Shown one piece after another: positions 44,112 through 56,608 of a DNA stretch of 64,000 nt. The translations under genes and the position numbers were made by a program. Numbering within the stretch: the first letter of the stretch is position 1; the number at the start of each line of letters is the position of its first letter. The notes under the pieces are model-generated. The model was not told the DNA's origin. It saw nothing but the letters and a program-made list of their open reading frames with translations, and ran no database searches. This DNA comes from Zopfochytrium polystomum (taxonomy: Eukaryota > Chytridiomycota > Chytridiomycetes > Chytridiales > Chytridiaceae): the NCBI GenBank assembly GCA_025765615.1, contig JAIVFJ010000016.1:496001-560000 (forward strand), written 5' to 3'.

Positions 44112-45678
44112 ATGGACCAGAGCAACCGCGAAATCTACTCCATAAAAGCCTGGATCCCGTGCGACACGGACGGCCCGTACTACGCCGTCTCGCACATCTG
44201 GGGCAACGCCGGCTACGAGATCGGCGGCACCTCGCTCGAATGGGTGGTGCCGATCCTCGAGAACCGCGCAAAGGCCGCGCTGCTGGACCAGCTGGTCAAG
44301 AAGCACTACGCGGGCAAGACGCTCTGGATCGACATCAAGGACGTGCCGCAGAAAGACCGCGCGGGGAAGCCCGTCAAGGCAGAAGGCGTGCACGACGCCA
44401 TCCGGCGGGCGGGCGAGATTTACTACAACGCCAGGGTCGTGTACGTCGTGCTGGAGTACGATCCGTTCAAGGAGTGCGGCTTCAAGATCCAGAGGGACTC
44501 GTGGTACAACCAGGAGTACTACAAGCGGGTTTGGACGATGCAAGAGGACGCGATGGCGCGGAAGAAGGAGTATTACTGCTATGACAAGACTTTGGAAAAG
44601 TACAACCACTACACGCTCGAAGCGTGCCCGGACTACGTCGAGGACCCCTTCCTGCGCGCCGAAGTGTGGGGGTGGGAGGAGATTCCCGAAGCTGGGTCCC
44701 CGGCGACGCCCGAGTCGACGGTGCGCCTCAGCGATCTCGAGTTCCAGCCCCACGACGGGGACATGGAGTACCGTCTGCCGATGCACGCAGTCAAAGAGGG
44801 CAAGTGGATTGGCGCGTGGGACCCGAAGGAGTACATGATGCGGGAGATGCTCAACTACAGTCGCAACGCGACGTTCGCCAAGGATCACTTTTACGCGCTG
44901 TCGTCGATCCTCGGGATCGAGCTCCCAAACTACGATAACTTTGACGGGAAGGAGCTTGCGGCGGCGTGGGTGGCGGGGCTTCTCTCTGCGGGGATCCCGG
45001 TGCTCAACTGGCGCGGCTTGGACGGGCCGTACCAAAAGGACGGGTACGGGAAGACCGTGGTGACAAGGGACTCGGGATATGCGGAGACGCTGGAGTTCCG
45101 CGTGAACCGCGTCAAAAACCCCTTTTCGCACAACTCGATCGAGTTCAGCGACGACTGGCAGGCCAAGGACGTTGGTTCCAAAGCGGTGGCGATGTCGTTG
45201 AAGACCTGGTACCGCGAGTGCCTGTTGGTGGCGTCGGAGTGGGGCCAGCGCGCGACGATCCGGGCGGGCTACACAAAGTCTGGCGCGGGTGACGATCGAG
45301 GCAGAGGAGACGGAGCCAGCGCGCGGGCGCGGGCAAGAGGTGGTGACCGTGATACTGCGCAGCGACTGGGCGTACATGGTTGAGGTCGGGCGGGAGGCCC
45401 TGCGACAACCAAACGAGCGTGTGTATGATACCCGCAAGCATGTGTGGGCGGGAGCAGCGTGCGTTGAGCTGCGCGATGGGGAGGGGTCGGTTAATCTCGA
45501 CAAACTGACCGTTTACTTTCAGCGGGGTGAGAACGACCGTCTGGCGGTCATTGTCGGGTACGGCAGCCCCGACAGCTACCACGTCGTTGCATGGAGAAAC
45601 ACCGAGTTTGAAGCCATTGAGCAAGTTCTGCCGGTTCCGGCCTCACAGCGGCGCAAGGTGGTGCTGCATGTTGTGTAG
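44112..45678 (+). CDS. HET-domain protein (apparent frameshift)
   Basis: HET domains occur in fungal proteins that control self/non-self recognition and cell death. The locus is intronless and would encode about 521 aa. The N-terminal 150 residues follow the HET pattern: PYYAVSHIWGN (31-41), LWIDIKDVPQKDR (near 75, where most HET proteins have WIDxxCINQ), GEIYYNARVVYVVLEY (near 105) and YYKRVWTMQEDAMARK (near 135). The catalytic-type Cys of the usual CINQ block is absent. The frame from the ATG runs to a stop at 45383, while the coherent C-terminal sequence (ARVTIEAEETEP to a stop at 45678) is in the next frame. The shift falls near 45265-45285. The C-terminal domain is unrecognised. A pseudogene or an assembly indel are both possible. 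Confidence 0.8.
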
Positions 45679-46543
45679 AGTGCTTGTTTGGGGGGTTTTT
45701 TTTTTTATTTTTTTTTTTAGGTCGAGGCACTTCATCGCTATGACCTGCAGTTTGTGCCGCCCTACGCGGCGCTTTCGTTTCTATAGAGGGCGAAGGGAAT
45801 GAGGAGATGGGGTTTGAATGGTGTTGATCAAATTTCACTTAAGAATAAGAACCTCGGCTTTCACAATCGCAAACTCTGCCTACGTTCACAACTCAGTTTT
45901 CGGGATGTGATTCACTTCAATCTCTGTAAACGACCTTTGAAGCCACACGTATCTCGGCTGGTATCTCTAGGAGGTGCAGGGGGTGGATGCTTGACGGTTT
46001 CTTGGTGTTTGAGGCTTGCTGAACAACGAAGATTTTCAAATCTACGTTTCGTGGGAAGAAAGGGATACACGAAAGTGTTTGGGACTGTCAGATTCATCGT
46101 AAATTGAGCCTCCACTGCGTTTAAATCCAGCGTCAATCTCCCTACGGAGAAATAAAGCAATCAGGCAGGCAGGAGAGTGTATTTGCAGCGCTCTTTGTTT
46201 CATCTTGAACCTCGTCAGCAAGGAGGGCTCTGAACAGCACGTGTTGTGCCAGGTCCCGTTTGTTAAAATCAACATTCCAAAGTCTGGGAGATAGAGGGAG
46301 ATAGACCATATATCGTTTGGAATTGTTTGCCACAAGATGGATACAGCGTGTTTGCTTTTGTGAACCTGCAGGTGCAAACCAAGCGTGCAAGAACGACCAA
46401 AGGGAAGAAAACGAGAAAGAAACGGAAACGGTTGAAGGCGAAAACAAAAAATTTTCATTTTTTGTTTCAAAGATCAGCGCCCCTCCCTCACCCCCAAACC
46501 CCTCTTAACCTCCTCCCTGCACTGCCCTCCCTGCACGCCAGGT
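45679..46543. other. no gene recognised
   Basis: Intergenic, with T runs at 45696-45718. The ORFs show no motifs. Confidence 0.5.
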
Positions 46544-48874
46544 ATGAGTATGAGCACCGTCCCTCGGCCGGGGACGAGCACGAACAGGACCACGACCGCG
46601 AACGCAACCTCCATCCCAGGCGCAAGCCCCTCTACCAACCTGGAGATCCTGCGGCAGATCTCCATCCTCAAGTCGGCGATCTCCGCGAAAAAGGCCGCCG
46701 CCACCGCTGTCGCAGCTCGCCAGCAGCAGTACCAACGACCCCCGACCGCTCCGCCCTCCTCCACCTGGGTGAACCCGTCCCTCACCGCAGCTTCCTCCGC
46801 CTCGTCCTCTTCCCAATTGCACCTCCCCTCCACATCCGCCACCCCCTCCTCACTGAACCTCTCCCGTTCCTTTGGCCCGGCGCCTCACTTGACTGCCTCG
46901 ATACCAGTGGCCGGTCCCGCGAGGCCGGTTTTCCCCACCAGGAGCGGTCGCCATCTTGCATCAAAAAACCGCAGTCTGATCGTCGTGAAGGACGCTACCG
47001 CCGCAGGATCGTCTGGAGATGAGGCAGCCGGTGACGGCAAGGTTGGGTTCGTTCGCTCGGGAAACAAGCTTCTTCGTGTGGGCGCGGGTAAGTTTCCTTT
47101 CCCTGGGTTCTTTTCTTTGTGTTTCTGTTTATTTCCCCACTGCCGTGTGGTACCTGGTCTTTGTATTGATGCGGCAATAGACGGGACGGTCCGGTCAAGT
47201 CCAAGTCGCCGTTTGAAGCGAGTGCGTCCCGAATCAAAGCCGCGTGTGACAGCACCGGCAAGCAAGTCGATGAAGTTGGTCCTTGTTGATGGCGTCCCGT
47301 TTAAGGTTGATAATCAGCGCCGAAAACTTGTTCGTGTGGATGGTGAGTGCATAACCCATTACCCACCCAGCAGGGTATTCTACTGAGTTCCTCTTGCCGA
47401 TCGTTGCCGCTATTTGTGTTTGCAGGAACTGCGGCTGGTGGAGCTTCTGTCGCCAAAAACACACATTCGAAAGGAACTTCTTTCATAAAGACCAAAAGTG
47501 GAAAAGTTGTTCGACGACAAAGGTATCTCCTGTTTGCCTTCTCCTTGAACTCGTGTTGCTGTTGTCGTTCGACGGCCAGGTGGGTGTGAGAGTTTCTAAA
47601 CGTGTGATTCAGCAAAAAGGAAAGGAACGAACTCAAGTACTGCTCTTTTTATCGATGGGGTGAGCTAGCAGCGAACTTTATTCGTTTTCTCCGCCCCTAC
47701 GCTCGAGCTTTCGGCGACGTTCAGCCGTGGCAGCGCAAGAAGAAATGCTTCGTTCGCACGCACGGTTTTACCGACGCCGACCATGGCGACCTGATTGCAC
47801 TCGAGCGCACCGCTACGCGGTTGCCGGTTTCTATTGAAGTTTGAATGCTCACCCTCTTTTTGGCTTCCCTCACCTTCACCTTCCCTTACCACTCCGCCCT
47901 CATCGCATTGACGATGTCCTACCACTTTTTACCCACCCCTGCGCCTTCTCTTTCCCACCATCAACGACAAAACCAACTTTGAAAAAGGTGCATGTTCGCG
48001 AGGCGCCAAGTGTCATTTCATCCACGACCCTGCTCGAATCGCCGTCTGCCGACCGTACCTCCAGGGCAAATGCCCCCACGAGCCGCCTTCTTCGTGCCCT
48101 CTTTCCCACAACCCGACAGAACGCAACATGCCCCTGTGTGTGCACCTGTACCAAGGGGCAGGTTTGTGTCGCAAATTTATTCCAGCTGATTCGACGCAGA
48201 CCGGAGACAACAGCAGCAGCAACGACTGGGAAGGCGACCAACTCCGGCGGCCGCGCGGGTGTCCGTTCCTTCACGTGAGGCTGGACCCGTCCGCGCCAGT
48301 GTGCCGGGCGTTTGCAAACGAGGGATACTGCGCCCTTGGCGCGGGCTGCCGTCACCGCCACGTTTTTGCGTGTCCGGAGTACGAAGCGAGCGGGACGTGC
48401 CCCCGCGGCAAGGAATGCCGGCTCCCTCACAGAGGGAAGGACGCCAATGGCAGAGTAGTGCGCAAAGGAGTAGAGGATCGTCGCGGGAGGGGGACGTCAC
48501 CCACGACAGAGTCGTCGAGTCGCTCGGCAACACGCGAACAGGACGGAGGGGGCCGCAGCTCGGACGAGGAAGAGGTCCTTGAGAGCATGCCGCTGCGACC
48601 CGATTTTAGCTTGGTGCCTGGAATGGAATACGAAGTTGAGACTTCTGAAGATGAGGAAGACGCTGTTGGTGAGAGCGATGGTTCTGACGATGATGCGGAG
48701 GTGGAACAGGATCCAGATCCAGAAGAGGTTGAGCAGGAAGAGCATGAAGAGGATGGCCAGGAAGGCGAGTTTGGAGACTATATAGAAGTTGATGGTGTGG
48801 AAGACAGCGAGGAGGAGCAGCATCTCTGGGATTCGGACGTTATTGCCCTGGATGTTGCCAGCGATGCGGAATGA
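46544..48874 (+). CDS. CCCH zinc-finger protein, ZC3H3-like
   Basis: ZC3H3-type proteins bind RNA and act in mRNA polyadenylation and export. Five exons (46544-47087, 47181-47342, 47426-47522, 47613-47659, 47988-48874) join in phase to 578 aa. The N-terminus has short basic RxGxKLxR-type motifs (GFVRSGNKLLRVG, GVPFKVDNQRRKLVRVDG, FIKTKSGKVVRR), also seen in ZC3H3. Then KKERNELKYCSFYRWGACSR starts the first of five CCCH fingers, followed by CRPYLQGKCPHEPPSSCPLSH, CVHLYQGAGLC, CRAFANEGYCALGAGCRHRH and CPEYEASGTCPRGKECRLPH. Finger 3 has about 30 extra residues between its second and third Cys. The C-terminal 110 residues are strongly acidic. No other family fits as well. Confidence 0.88.
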
Positions 48875-49070
48875 GGTAAGGAAAGCGCGGAAAAATGGCC
48901 TTTACTCTGTTTATTTGGACTATGAGCGCCCCGACGCTCCATTCACCCTCTCCCCTCCCCCTGTTTTTTTCTTCTCTACTTGTGCTACAGTGTGTCTTGT
49001 TTATCTCTCCCTCTCTCTCTTGCCCCATTCCCCAGTTTCACTCTCTCTTTCCCACAGTTTCTCTTTTTCT

Positions 49071-49119
<49 letters not shown>

Positions 49120-49405
49120 GCTCTGTAATGAACACAATCCCCAGCCTTGCCGAATTCACAACCCTACTCCCTATTCCCATCGTTGATTGGTATATTTTGT
49201 TTTCTTTGTTATTGGAATGATCGAGGAGGAGGAGGAACAAAAAGTTGAAAGTGCTCTGGCGATGATGAAAGAAAGTTGTTTGGGAGAGAGATAGTGTGTG
49301 TGAACGAAAAGACAAAATCAGCAGCGACAACGAAGTCTCACAACAGACAGACAAGCGGTGTGCGTGACCTCACACTTTCCAAAACTTTTTTTGTTTTCTC
49401 CCCAA
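48875..49405. other. intergenic, with (CT)n
   Basis: A pyrimidine-rich stretch with (CT)n at about 49080-49117 lies between two plus-strand genes. It may include the terminator of the CCCH gene and the promoter of the next. Confidence 0.5.
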
Positions 49406-52152
49406 ATGCCCCTTCCACAGCACAGCCATCGAAGGGGCCCGACGGCGGGCGACGAGGAGCTAGGGCTCTTGCGCGACGGCGGCAACGGCGCTGACGACAC
49501 CACGGCCTTTGACAACGGCTCGGACGGCGGCTCGTCGTCTACCACCGCCGGCGCCGGAGGAGGAGGAGCGGGCGGCGGTGGCGGCGGCGGCAGCGACGGG
49601 CGCAGCGGCAGCGTCACGCCGGCGGACGGTGCCGGCGGTCTCGTCGAGGGCGCAAAGGCGGCGGCGGGCAAGGTCGTCTCGATGCTGTTTGGGCACGGGC
49701 ACGGCGGCTTGCTGCACTCGCACTCGCACGGCGACGACGGCGGCGGCGGGCATCGGCATCACGGGCAGCACGAGGCGGTGAAGGGCGACGAGGAGGAGGG
49801 CGTGCAGATGGAGAAGCTGGACTCGGGCGGTGAGTGGGTGGTTTTTGTTTTGGCTCGTCGATTTTGTTTTGTTTGAAGGCGGGGGAGATCATAACACCCC
49901 ATTCCTCCCTCCCGGTGGGTACGGTGAAGGGGGTTGCGATCGTCAGATGTGGGGATGCCGTACACGGGTTTTGGAGTTTGGGCACAGTGGAGGCGGACGC
50001 GTGGAGTCTGGATGATCTGGGGAAATCCAGACACCCTCGACTTCCCACTCGCGATCTCACACCCCCCCGTTCCCACCACCCTCTACCAACCACAAACCGA
50101 CCCCTCGCTCCTTTCTCACGCTCTTCCATCACGAAAAATGAACTGCTCCGTCAGAGGGACTGGACTTGTTCGAAGCGGCGCAGCGCGGGCTGCTGGATCG
50201 GGTCGCGACGCTGCTCGAATCTGGTGTCGAGGTGACCTCGCGGGACAAGGAAAACTGCACGGCCCTGCATTGGGCGGCGATCGTAAGTTTCGCCCCCCTT
50301 CCATCGTCCTTTTTCGCAGCGTTTGCAAGTTCCCAGAAGGATTGATCGCAACTTTCTCCTGCCATTGTGACGACGCCCCAACTCCCCAAAAATATTCCGA
50401 TCAAAACACAAAACACTGACGGGGAAACAAATCGGGTCTCTCCAAACTGTCTCCGACAACTCGCCGTGTCCCGTCGCATTCGGGGCCGTCTGCTTACGAA
50501 ACAGAAAAACCATCTCGCTGTCGCCAGGCTGCTCGTCGAAAAGGGCGCTGAAATCGATGCTGCCGGCGGTGAGCTGACCGCAACTCCGCTCCACTGGGCT
50601 GCCAGGTTCGCGTGAGAGCTACTTGTTTGAGATACTCGACTTCGCAAACAAACCAGCGCACTAAAGGGACACCCCCGTAACAAAAACAAAAACGCGAACT
50701 CAACGCGAAATCGTACTTACCCGATGGGTTTTGCAGGAGCGGAAACGTGCAGATCGTAACGTACTTGATCAGCCGCGGCGCCGACCCGAGCCTCAAAGAC
50801 AACCAGGGCTACAACGCGCTGCACCTGGCCGCGCACGGCGGCCACTCGATGATGATCATCTACCTTCTCGCGATCGGGATGGACATTGACGGCGGCGACT
50901 CGATGTCGCGGACGGCGCTGATGTGGTCGGGGTACCAGGGCAACTCGCCGGACTGCATGGAGGCGCTGATCCAGCACGGGGCGTCGCTGGACCGCACGGA
51001 CTCGACGGGGTTCACGGCGCTTCACTGGTCCGTTATTTCGCATCACCTCGTGTTTGCGGAGCTGCTGGTCAAGGCCGGGGCCACCGTCGATCTGAAGGAT
51101 CCGCAGGGGAAGACGCCGGCGGATTGGGCGCAGGAGCGCGGGCAGCTGGACCGGTTTAATGAGATACTGGACAAGTTTTCAAAGGGTAGGGTGAAGAAGA
51201 AGGCGCTCGATCAGGTAAGGTTTGGCGCAACTCGATGCATTTGCTCCTGGCTCTGTTGTCGGCGTTTGTCACCGTTGAATTGAATTTTTTTTCGCCACTG
51301 AACACTCACCACGGCCTCTCGCAAAACTCTTTGGCCAAAACTGAAACCAGACAACAGTTAATAGGCTCATCTACCTGACACCATATTTCCTCGTCATCAT
51401 TTCACTGTACCTATTCGGCACCCTGCCGTGGTACCTCTCGATTCTCGCCATCCCATTCGCCATGTACCTTTTCGTCCCCGGTCCCATCGGGAAGCTTTTA
51501 TTCGGCGGTCAGCCAGACTTTGTAAAAAGCCCCTTGGCGCTGTCGATCCTCCATAGTGTCGTGTTTTTTATCATCTTGCACTGGATGAAAATGCTGCCTT
51601 GTAAGTACTAAACATTCCCCACGTGGCCGTTTTTATTTTTATTTTTTTGGCGGGAGGCGTCAAAAAAGAGTGTGTTGGGGACCGCGGACGGAGATAAAAT
51701 GTCTCGTCTGATCTAATTTGTTTTTCCGCAGACATTGGCTTCCTCTACTTTGAAAATATCCTCTTTGCCTTCATCGCGATCATTGCGTGCTCCACGCTCC
51801 TGATGGCGACCTTTGCGGATCCGGGGTATCTCCGAAAAACCGTCGACCAAGACGAACGTCGCCGGATTGTGCTCGAGCTGGCGGAAATGGGCAAGCTGGA
51901 CGCTCGAAACTTTTGCATAACGTGCTCGGTGAGTTTGGAGATTTGGTTTTGGCTCTGTTTTTCTTTGCTGGTCTTATCTATCTCTGCACATCACTGCGAC
52001 CGCAGAAAGATGCCAACGCGTCGCTGATCTTGAATTTCTTTTTTGCCTTCTATATTCTCATAATTTGAAGATCCGCAAGCCGCTTCGAAGCAAGCACTGC
52101 AGAGTGTGCGATCGATGTGTAGCCAAATTTGACCAGTTGAGTTCTCCCTCTT

Positions 52153-52186
<34 letters not shown>

Positions 52187-52743
52187 GTTGCTTTTTTCTT
52201 TTCCCGTTTTGTTTGTCTGACGCAAACTCCCAACCCATCCCCCACTTCATTCACCTAGCCACTGTCCCTGGTCGTACAACTGCATCGGCGTCGGCAACCA
52301 CCGCTCCTTCTTAATCTTCACTTTTGGCCTCTCGTCGGGCTGCTGGATGTTCTCGTACCTCGCCTACTACTACTTTTCCGTCTCGGCGCCGTCCGACACG
52401 GCGATTCCGGCGTCGTGCCCGCTGTCGACGACGCTGTGCTCGTGGTCGACGTACGACCCGCCCGTGTTCAGCCTGGTCGTGTTTGCGCTGCTCAACTCGA
52501 TCTGGATCTTTTACTTGTTCCTGTTCCACGTGTACCAGATCTCTATGGTCAACCTCACCACCAACGAGCTGGCCAACCGGCACAGGCTCGCGTACCTGAC
52601 TCACCCGGACGACGCGCATCTGCCCGCGTTCAGGAGGAGGAAGATTAACCCGTTTAACCTCGGCCCGTGGAAGAATTGCTTGGACTTTTGGTTCGACGGC
52701 GTCGTGCTCAAGGATGTCAGCTGGTGAGGGCGCGGTGGGCGGG

Positions 52744-52814
<71 letters not shown>

Positions 52815-53002
52815 CCGCTCGGCAGGCGTCTGGGCTGGGAGTAGGCGGTTTAGCGGGTTTGGAAAGCGGCGATTGGGATTCTTACAACATCCGTCATTTG
52901 TTCTCCCCAACCCTCCCCCTACCCCCTACTCCTTTAAACGCAAAAATCGCAAGGTTCAACATTTACGAAATCCCCGCACGGTTGGACCGGTGGTCGAAAT
53001 GA
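49406..53002 (+). CDS. ankyrin-repeat DHHC palmitoyltransferase, Akr1/ZDHHC17 type
   Basis: Transfers palmitate to cysteines of target proteins, in Golgi or endosomal membranes. Nine exons (49406-49829, 50155-50282, 50505-50605, 50737-51214, 51351-51600, 51732-51928, 52071-52135, 52259-52723, 52954-53002) join in phase to 718 aa. The first 140 residues are Gly/His-rich. At least five ankyrin repeats follow ([59 protein letters not shown]). Two membrane spans in exon 5 and one or more in exon 6 precede the Cys-rich domain FCITCS...KHCRVCDRC and [16 protein letters not shown]; exons 7 and 8 meet inside DHHC. Two more spans and the TTNEL motif ([10 protein letters not shown]) follow. The last exon encodes WFNIYEIP, as in Akr1. 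Intron 8 holds a (GT)n tract at 52746-52812. Confidence 0.95.
52746..52812 (+). repeat. (GT)n microsatellite inside an intron
   Basis: About 33 uninterrupted GT units lie 22 nt downstream of the intron 8 donor of the DHHC gene. Confidence 0.95.
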
Positions 53003-53679
53003 GATCCCCTCACGGGGGGTTTTCTTTTTCCTCCCCTTTTTTCGCGCGTGCAGTAGCCCACGACCACAACGCCACCGCACCGCCGCGGCCCCCCGTCTTT
53101 TCTTTTTTTTTTTTATTTTCCTCCACACGAGGGTGGTGATGGGAGGGTGGGGAAGTTTTTGTTTGTTCAAAATGGACAGAGTGCTTTTTGGCCTTTGGGG
53201 TTAGGTGGTGAAAGGGGGCAGGGGGTGCTTTGGACGGGGTTATAGTCTGGGGATAGCGTCCTTGGGTAGTGTTAGTTGTTGGGGGATGTGGGGTGGGCAC
53301 GTCGGTGTTTCCCTGTTCCTTTAATTTTTTTTTTTTTTTTGTTTTTTTTTTTTTGTCCCCACTCTTCCCGCACGTTCCTCTTTTTTTTTTTTTTTTTTTT
53401 TTCCGGTTTGCCTCTTTTCCCACAACAAACGAGGAGTTTTTGTTTCTCTCCCCCACTCAGTTCCCGCTTTCCAAGTTCCAACCTTTTTCTAAAAACCGGG
53501 AAGGAAGGTGTGGCCAAAGACGGCGGCCAGGCCCGCCGTCTTTTGTTGCGCACCTCCTCCCTTTTTGAAGCTACAAGGGGTGGGGAGGCGGGGTGTGTAT
53601 CGCGCTCTCCACGTACTGGTTCAGGGGGGGGGGCGGTTTCCAAGGTGGCACGGGGTTTCGTTCCCAGGATTGCTTGCAA

Positions 53680-53716
<37 letters not shown>

Positions 53717-54262
53717 AAAAGAAAAGGAAAGAAAAGAACAGGCGCATGCCGGCCTGAAATCATGTTTCGCAAAGGAATGGCCTGGGCGGGGCGCGTTGTC
53801 AAAGGAAAGGAGCGCGGTAGCCCCCCACGCTTCTCGAGACCAGCGACCAAAACCCGTAAAAGAAAAAAAAAACTAAAAAAAAAAGGAAACACAAGAAGAA
53901 AAAAAAAATAGCAAAATTAACACAAATGTAAAACACACGCCGATAGAGGTGTTTTTTTTTTTTTTCTTTCAAGTTGGGTGGGTAACCCGTGGGGCCAAAA
54001 AAAGGAAAAATAAAAGGAGAAAGTGACAACAACGCCACACAACAAAACAAGCAAACAAACAAGAGGCGGGAGAGGGGTAGCCAACCCGACGCGCTTTTGC
54101 CACAACGTGGGGATGGATCATTTTTTTTCTTTTCGACAAAAAAACGGTTGGGAGGGGGTCCAATAGTTAATAATGTTTGGAAAGCCACCCTGGGGGGAAG
54201 CAGAAGGAGGAGGAGGTTCCCCTCCACCCCCGGGGTGGTTGTTTACGGAGCCGCCGCGGAAA
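53003..54262. other. intergenic between convergent genes, homopolymer-rich
   Basis: T runs (near 53327-53354 and 53381-53402) and an A run (53681-53714) dominate. Open frames through them have no domains. It separates the 3' ends of the DHHC (+) and AAGAB-like (-) genes. Confidence 0.55.
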
Positions 54263-54534
54263 TCACTGGTGCGCATCGCTTCGGCTCTTTTCAGCATTTC
54301 GCACGCCCCCGTCGCCGCCGCGCTGGGCTTTGTCGCCGGGCTCGTTGTCTTTGTCGTCGTCGTCGTCGTCATCGTCGTCGAGGGTCAACGACAACGCGAT
54401 CTTGGCCGCGAGCTTGCGCCGCTCTTCGTCTCCAAGCTCGCTACCGCCTTCTGTTTGTTGATATTTTTTTTTTTCATTTTGGTGACGGGAAGGACAGGTT
54501 TAAAAAAGTTGTGCAAACAGGGTCGATGGGTCAC

Positions 54535-54592
<58 letters not shown>

Positions 54593-56072
54593 CCCCTCGC
54601 TCCTACCTCGAAGCGACTTGAGCTGCTCGACGGTTCGCTCGAAGAAGGTATCGTCGCCCACGTCGCCAAACAGGGAATCTTTGAACCTGCGAGCCTCTTC
54701 GCGTGTGGGCAAGTCTTATTGTTTTTGTTTTTTGATTGGCAAGTGGGCGGAGATGGAAGACGGGAAGGTAAGACCGACTTTTCCACGGAGGAGCATTCGG
54801 TGATGTTCTCATTCGCACAAAAAGTCTACGCGCAACAAAAAGGTCGAAGAGCATGGGTTTGGAGGACAAGGGGTTGTGCTCCATTTTGCTCACCGAAATC
54901 GTCGAACCCGAGCAAGTCGTCTTCGTCGCCGCTGTCGCCGCCCTTCTCGGCCTTGGTCGTGAAGGCGGTCGTGGTGCTCGCGCCGTCCGAAAAGGAGTCT
55001 GGTCCGTTCAGCCACGACGATCGGTTTCGCCCGCCGCCGCGGTCGTCGGCGCCGGCGCCGGCGCTTGCCATCCCGCCACCGCTACCTGCACCGCCGCCAC
55101 CGCCGCTGCTGCCGGTACGAACCATCGACCCCCAAATGTTTGTCTCGAGGGCCTCCAGCACGCGCGGGAGGCCGTACTTGTCGGCGCCTCCCAGGCCTGA
55201 GAGAGTAGACGGCAAAAATGTGGGGGTCAAGATCAGAAGGGAAAGGGAAGGGGGCTGGGGTTGCAAACATCTACACTCACTACTCGACGGGTCCTGCTCC
55301 TCCTGCGTTTCGTCCAAATCCACGTACTCGACGCCGCGTTCCACGCACCAATCGATGTGGGACTGATCCGGCTCCGCGTCCGCGCCACCGATGCCCACGC
55401 ACAGGATCACGCTGGGCTCGGCGGAGGCGAGGAAGCCCGTCCATGCAGCAAGGTCTTTAAATGTTTCGGGCTTTGCAAGAGGGGGGAGAGAGAGAACGCG
55501 CCCACGGGGGGTAAGAAAGCAAGCGAAGTGGGCGCGCGCGCCAAAGCAATGGTGGACGAGCGAAGCCATTTCAAGGTACTTTGGTTTTGTCGTAGAGGAA
55601 GATGAAGCCGTCGATGGAGGGTCCGAGGACGTTCCATTCGTTCGCTTCGGCGGGAGAGAGCGGGGTGTCTGTTGTGTCGATCCAGAAGGTGAGGGCGGCC
55701 GTGTAGTACTTTGTGGTGAGGGTCCACGGAACACAGCGGGGAGTGCCCGCTGACAGCGAAGCCGCGGGTGCGGGCGTCGTCGTCGTCGTCGTCGGGGGCG
55801 AAGCGGCTGCATTGAGCTTTATAATGTCTATTCGTAGGGTCAGGGATGGATGAATGGACGGATGCAAGGTAGGTTAGCAGCAGTACAAGGTGAATGCAAT
55901 GTCCCTCGACACCACCCGGTCGGCAGTAGGCAGTTTTAGTGAACCCGTTCTGGCCCCGCCACAGCGGGCTGCTTGTTTTATTGTGTTTCTTTGGTGTCGT
56001 TGAACGCCCACCTTCCACGAAGCCCATCGGATTCGAGGCGCTGCGGCCGAGGACGAGAATCGAGTTCCGCAT
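54263..56072 (-). CDS. AAGAB: alpha/gamma-adaptin-binding protein p34-like
   Basis: AAGAB/p34 is a chaperone that assists assembly of AP-1 and AP-2 clathrin adaptors. Six exons (56072-56012, 55827-55580, 55470-55284, 55196-54894, 54714-54607, 54450-54263) join in phase to 364 aa. The N-terminus MRNSILVLGRSASNP is the GTPase-like first strand with a degenerate P-loop. The pseudo-GTPase region continues with LTFWIDTTDTPL, DGFIFLYDKTK, ETFKDLAAWTGFL, SVILCVGIGG and the hallmark WCVERGVEYVDLDE. Then come GLPRVLEALETNIWGSM, an acidic LLGFDDF motif, and the conserved C-terminal helical part FKDSLFGDVGDDTFFERTVE. An Asp run and a charged tail end it. Intron 5 is almost filled by a 53-nt homopolymer. 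Confidence 0.88.
54538..54590. repeat. poly(T) run, 53 nt, inside an intron
   Basis: On the coding (minus) strand of the AAGAB-like gene this is poly(A), beginning about 17 nt after the intron 5 donor. Confidence 0.9.
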
Positions 56073-56481
56073 CGTCGCTTTTCGCTCTCGTCACCACCGC
56101 CGCTGTGGATCGTTCGTTCGTGCAGACGTCGTCGTGCCGTCGTCGTGCGGCTGGTTGTTGACGTTGTGATATCGTCGTGGGTGGTACCCAACAGTGACGG
56201 TTCAGTGGTTCAACTCCCGTCCAAAACCCCTCTCTCTGCCTGTCTGCCTCTCCCCTGTCTGTCTCTGTCTGTCTGTCCGTCTGTCTGTCTGCCTGTCTGT
56301 CCGCCTCCCAGTCCCACCGACAACCGTATGCCTGCCCCTCTCTGCCTGGGCGGGCACATGGGTTCATTCATTTTCGACTGGATTCCGTCACCTTCTTGCC
56401 CTCATCTTCTCTTCTCCTCCCTCCTCCGACTCCTTCCTCCTCATCCTCCTCATCCTCTTCCGCCCTCCTCCTCGCGGTCAG
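56073..56481. promoter_or_regulatory. shared divergent promoter region
   Basis: The 409 bp separate the start codons of the AAGAB-like gene (-) and the UIM-like gene (+). It contains CTGT-rich repeats at about 56240-56300. No TATA-like box is evident. The assignment rests on geometry only. Confidence 0.5.
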
Positions 56482-56576
56482 ATGTCCCCCTCAAGCACAG
56501 ACGACGCCCTGGCCTCTTTTGCAGCTCGTTTTCCCGCCATAGAGGATGATGCTCCGCCCGCCGCCAGCGCCATGGC

Positions 56577-56608
<32 letters not shown>

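Noticed and set aside
44088..45503. 471-codon minus-strand ORF antisense to the HET gene
   Set aside because: It is Arg/Pro/Val-rich with no motif, as expected for the antisense of a GC-rich gene; the plus strand carries the HET blocks.
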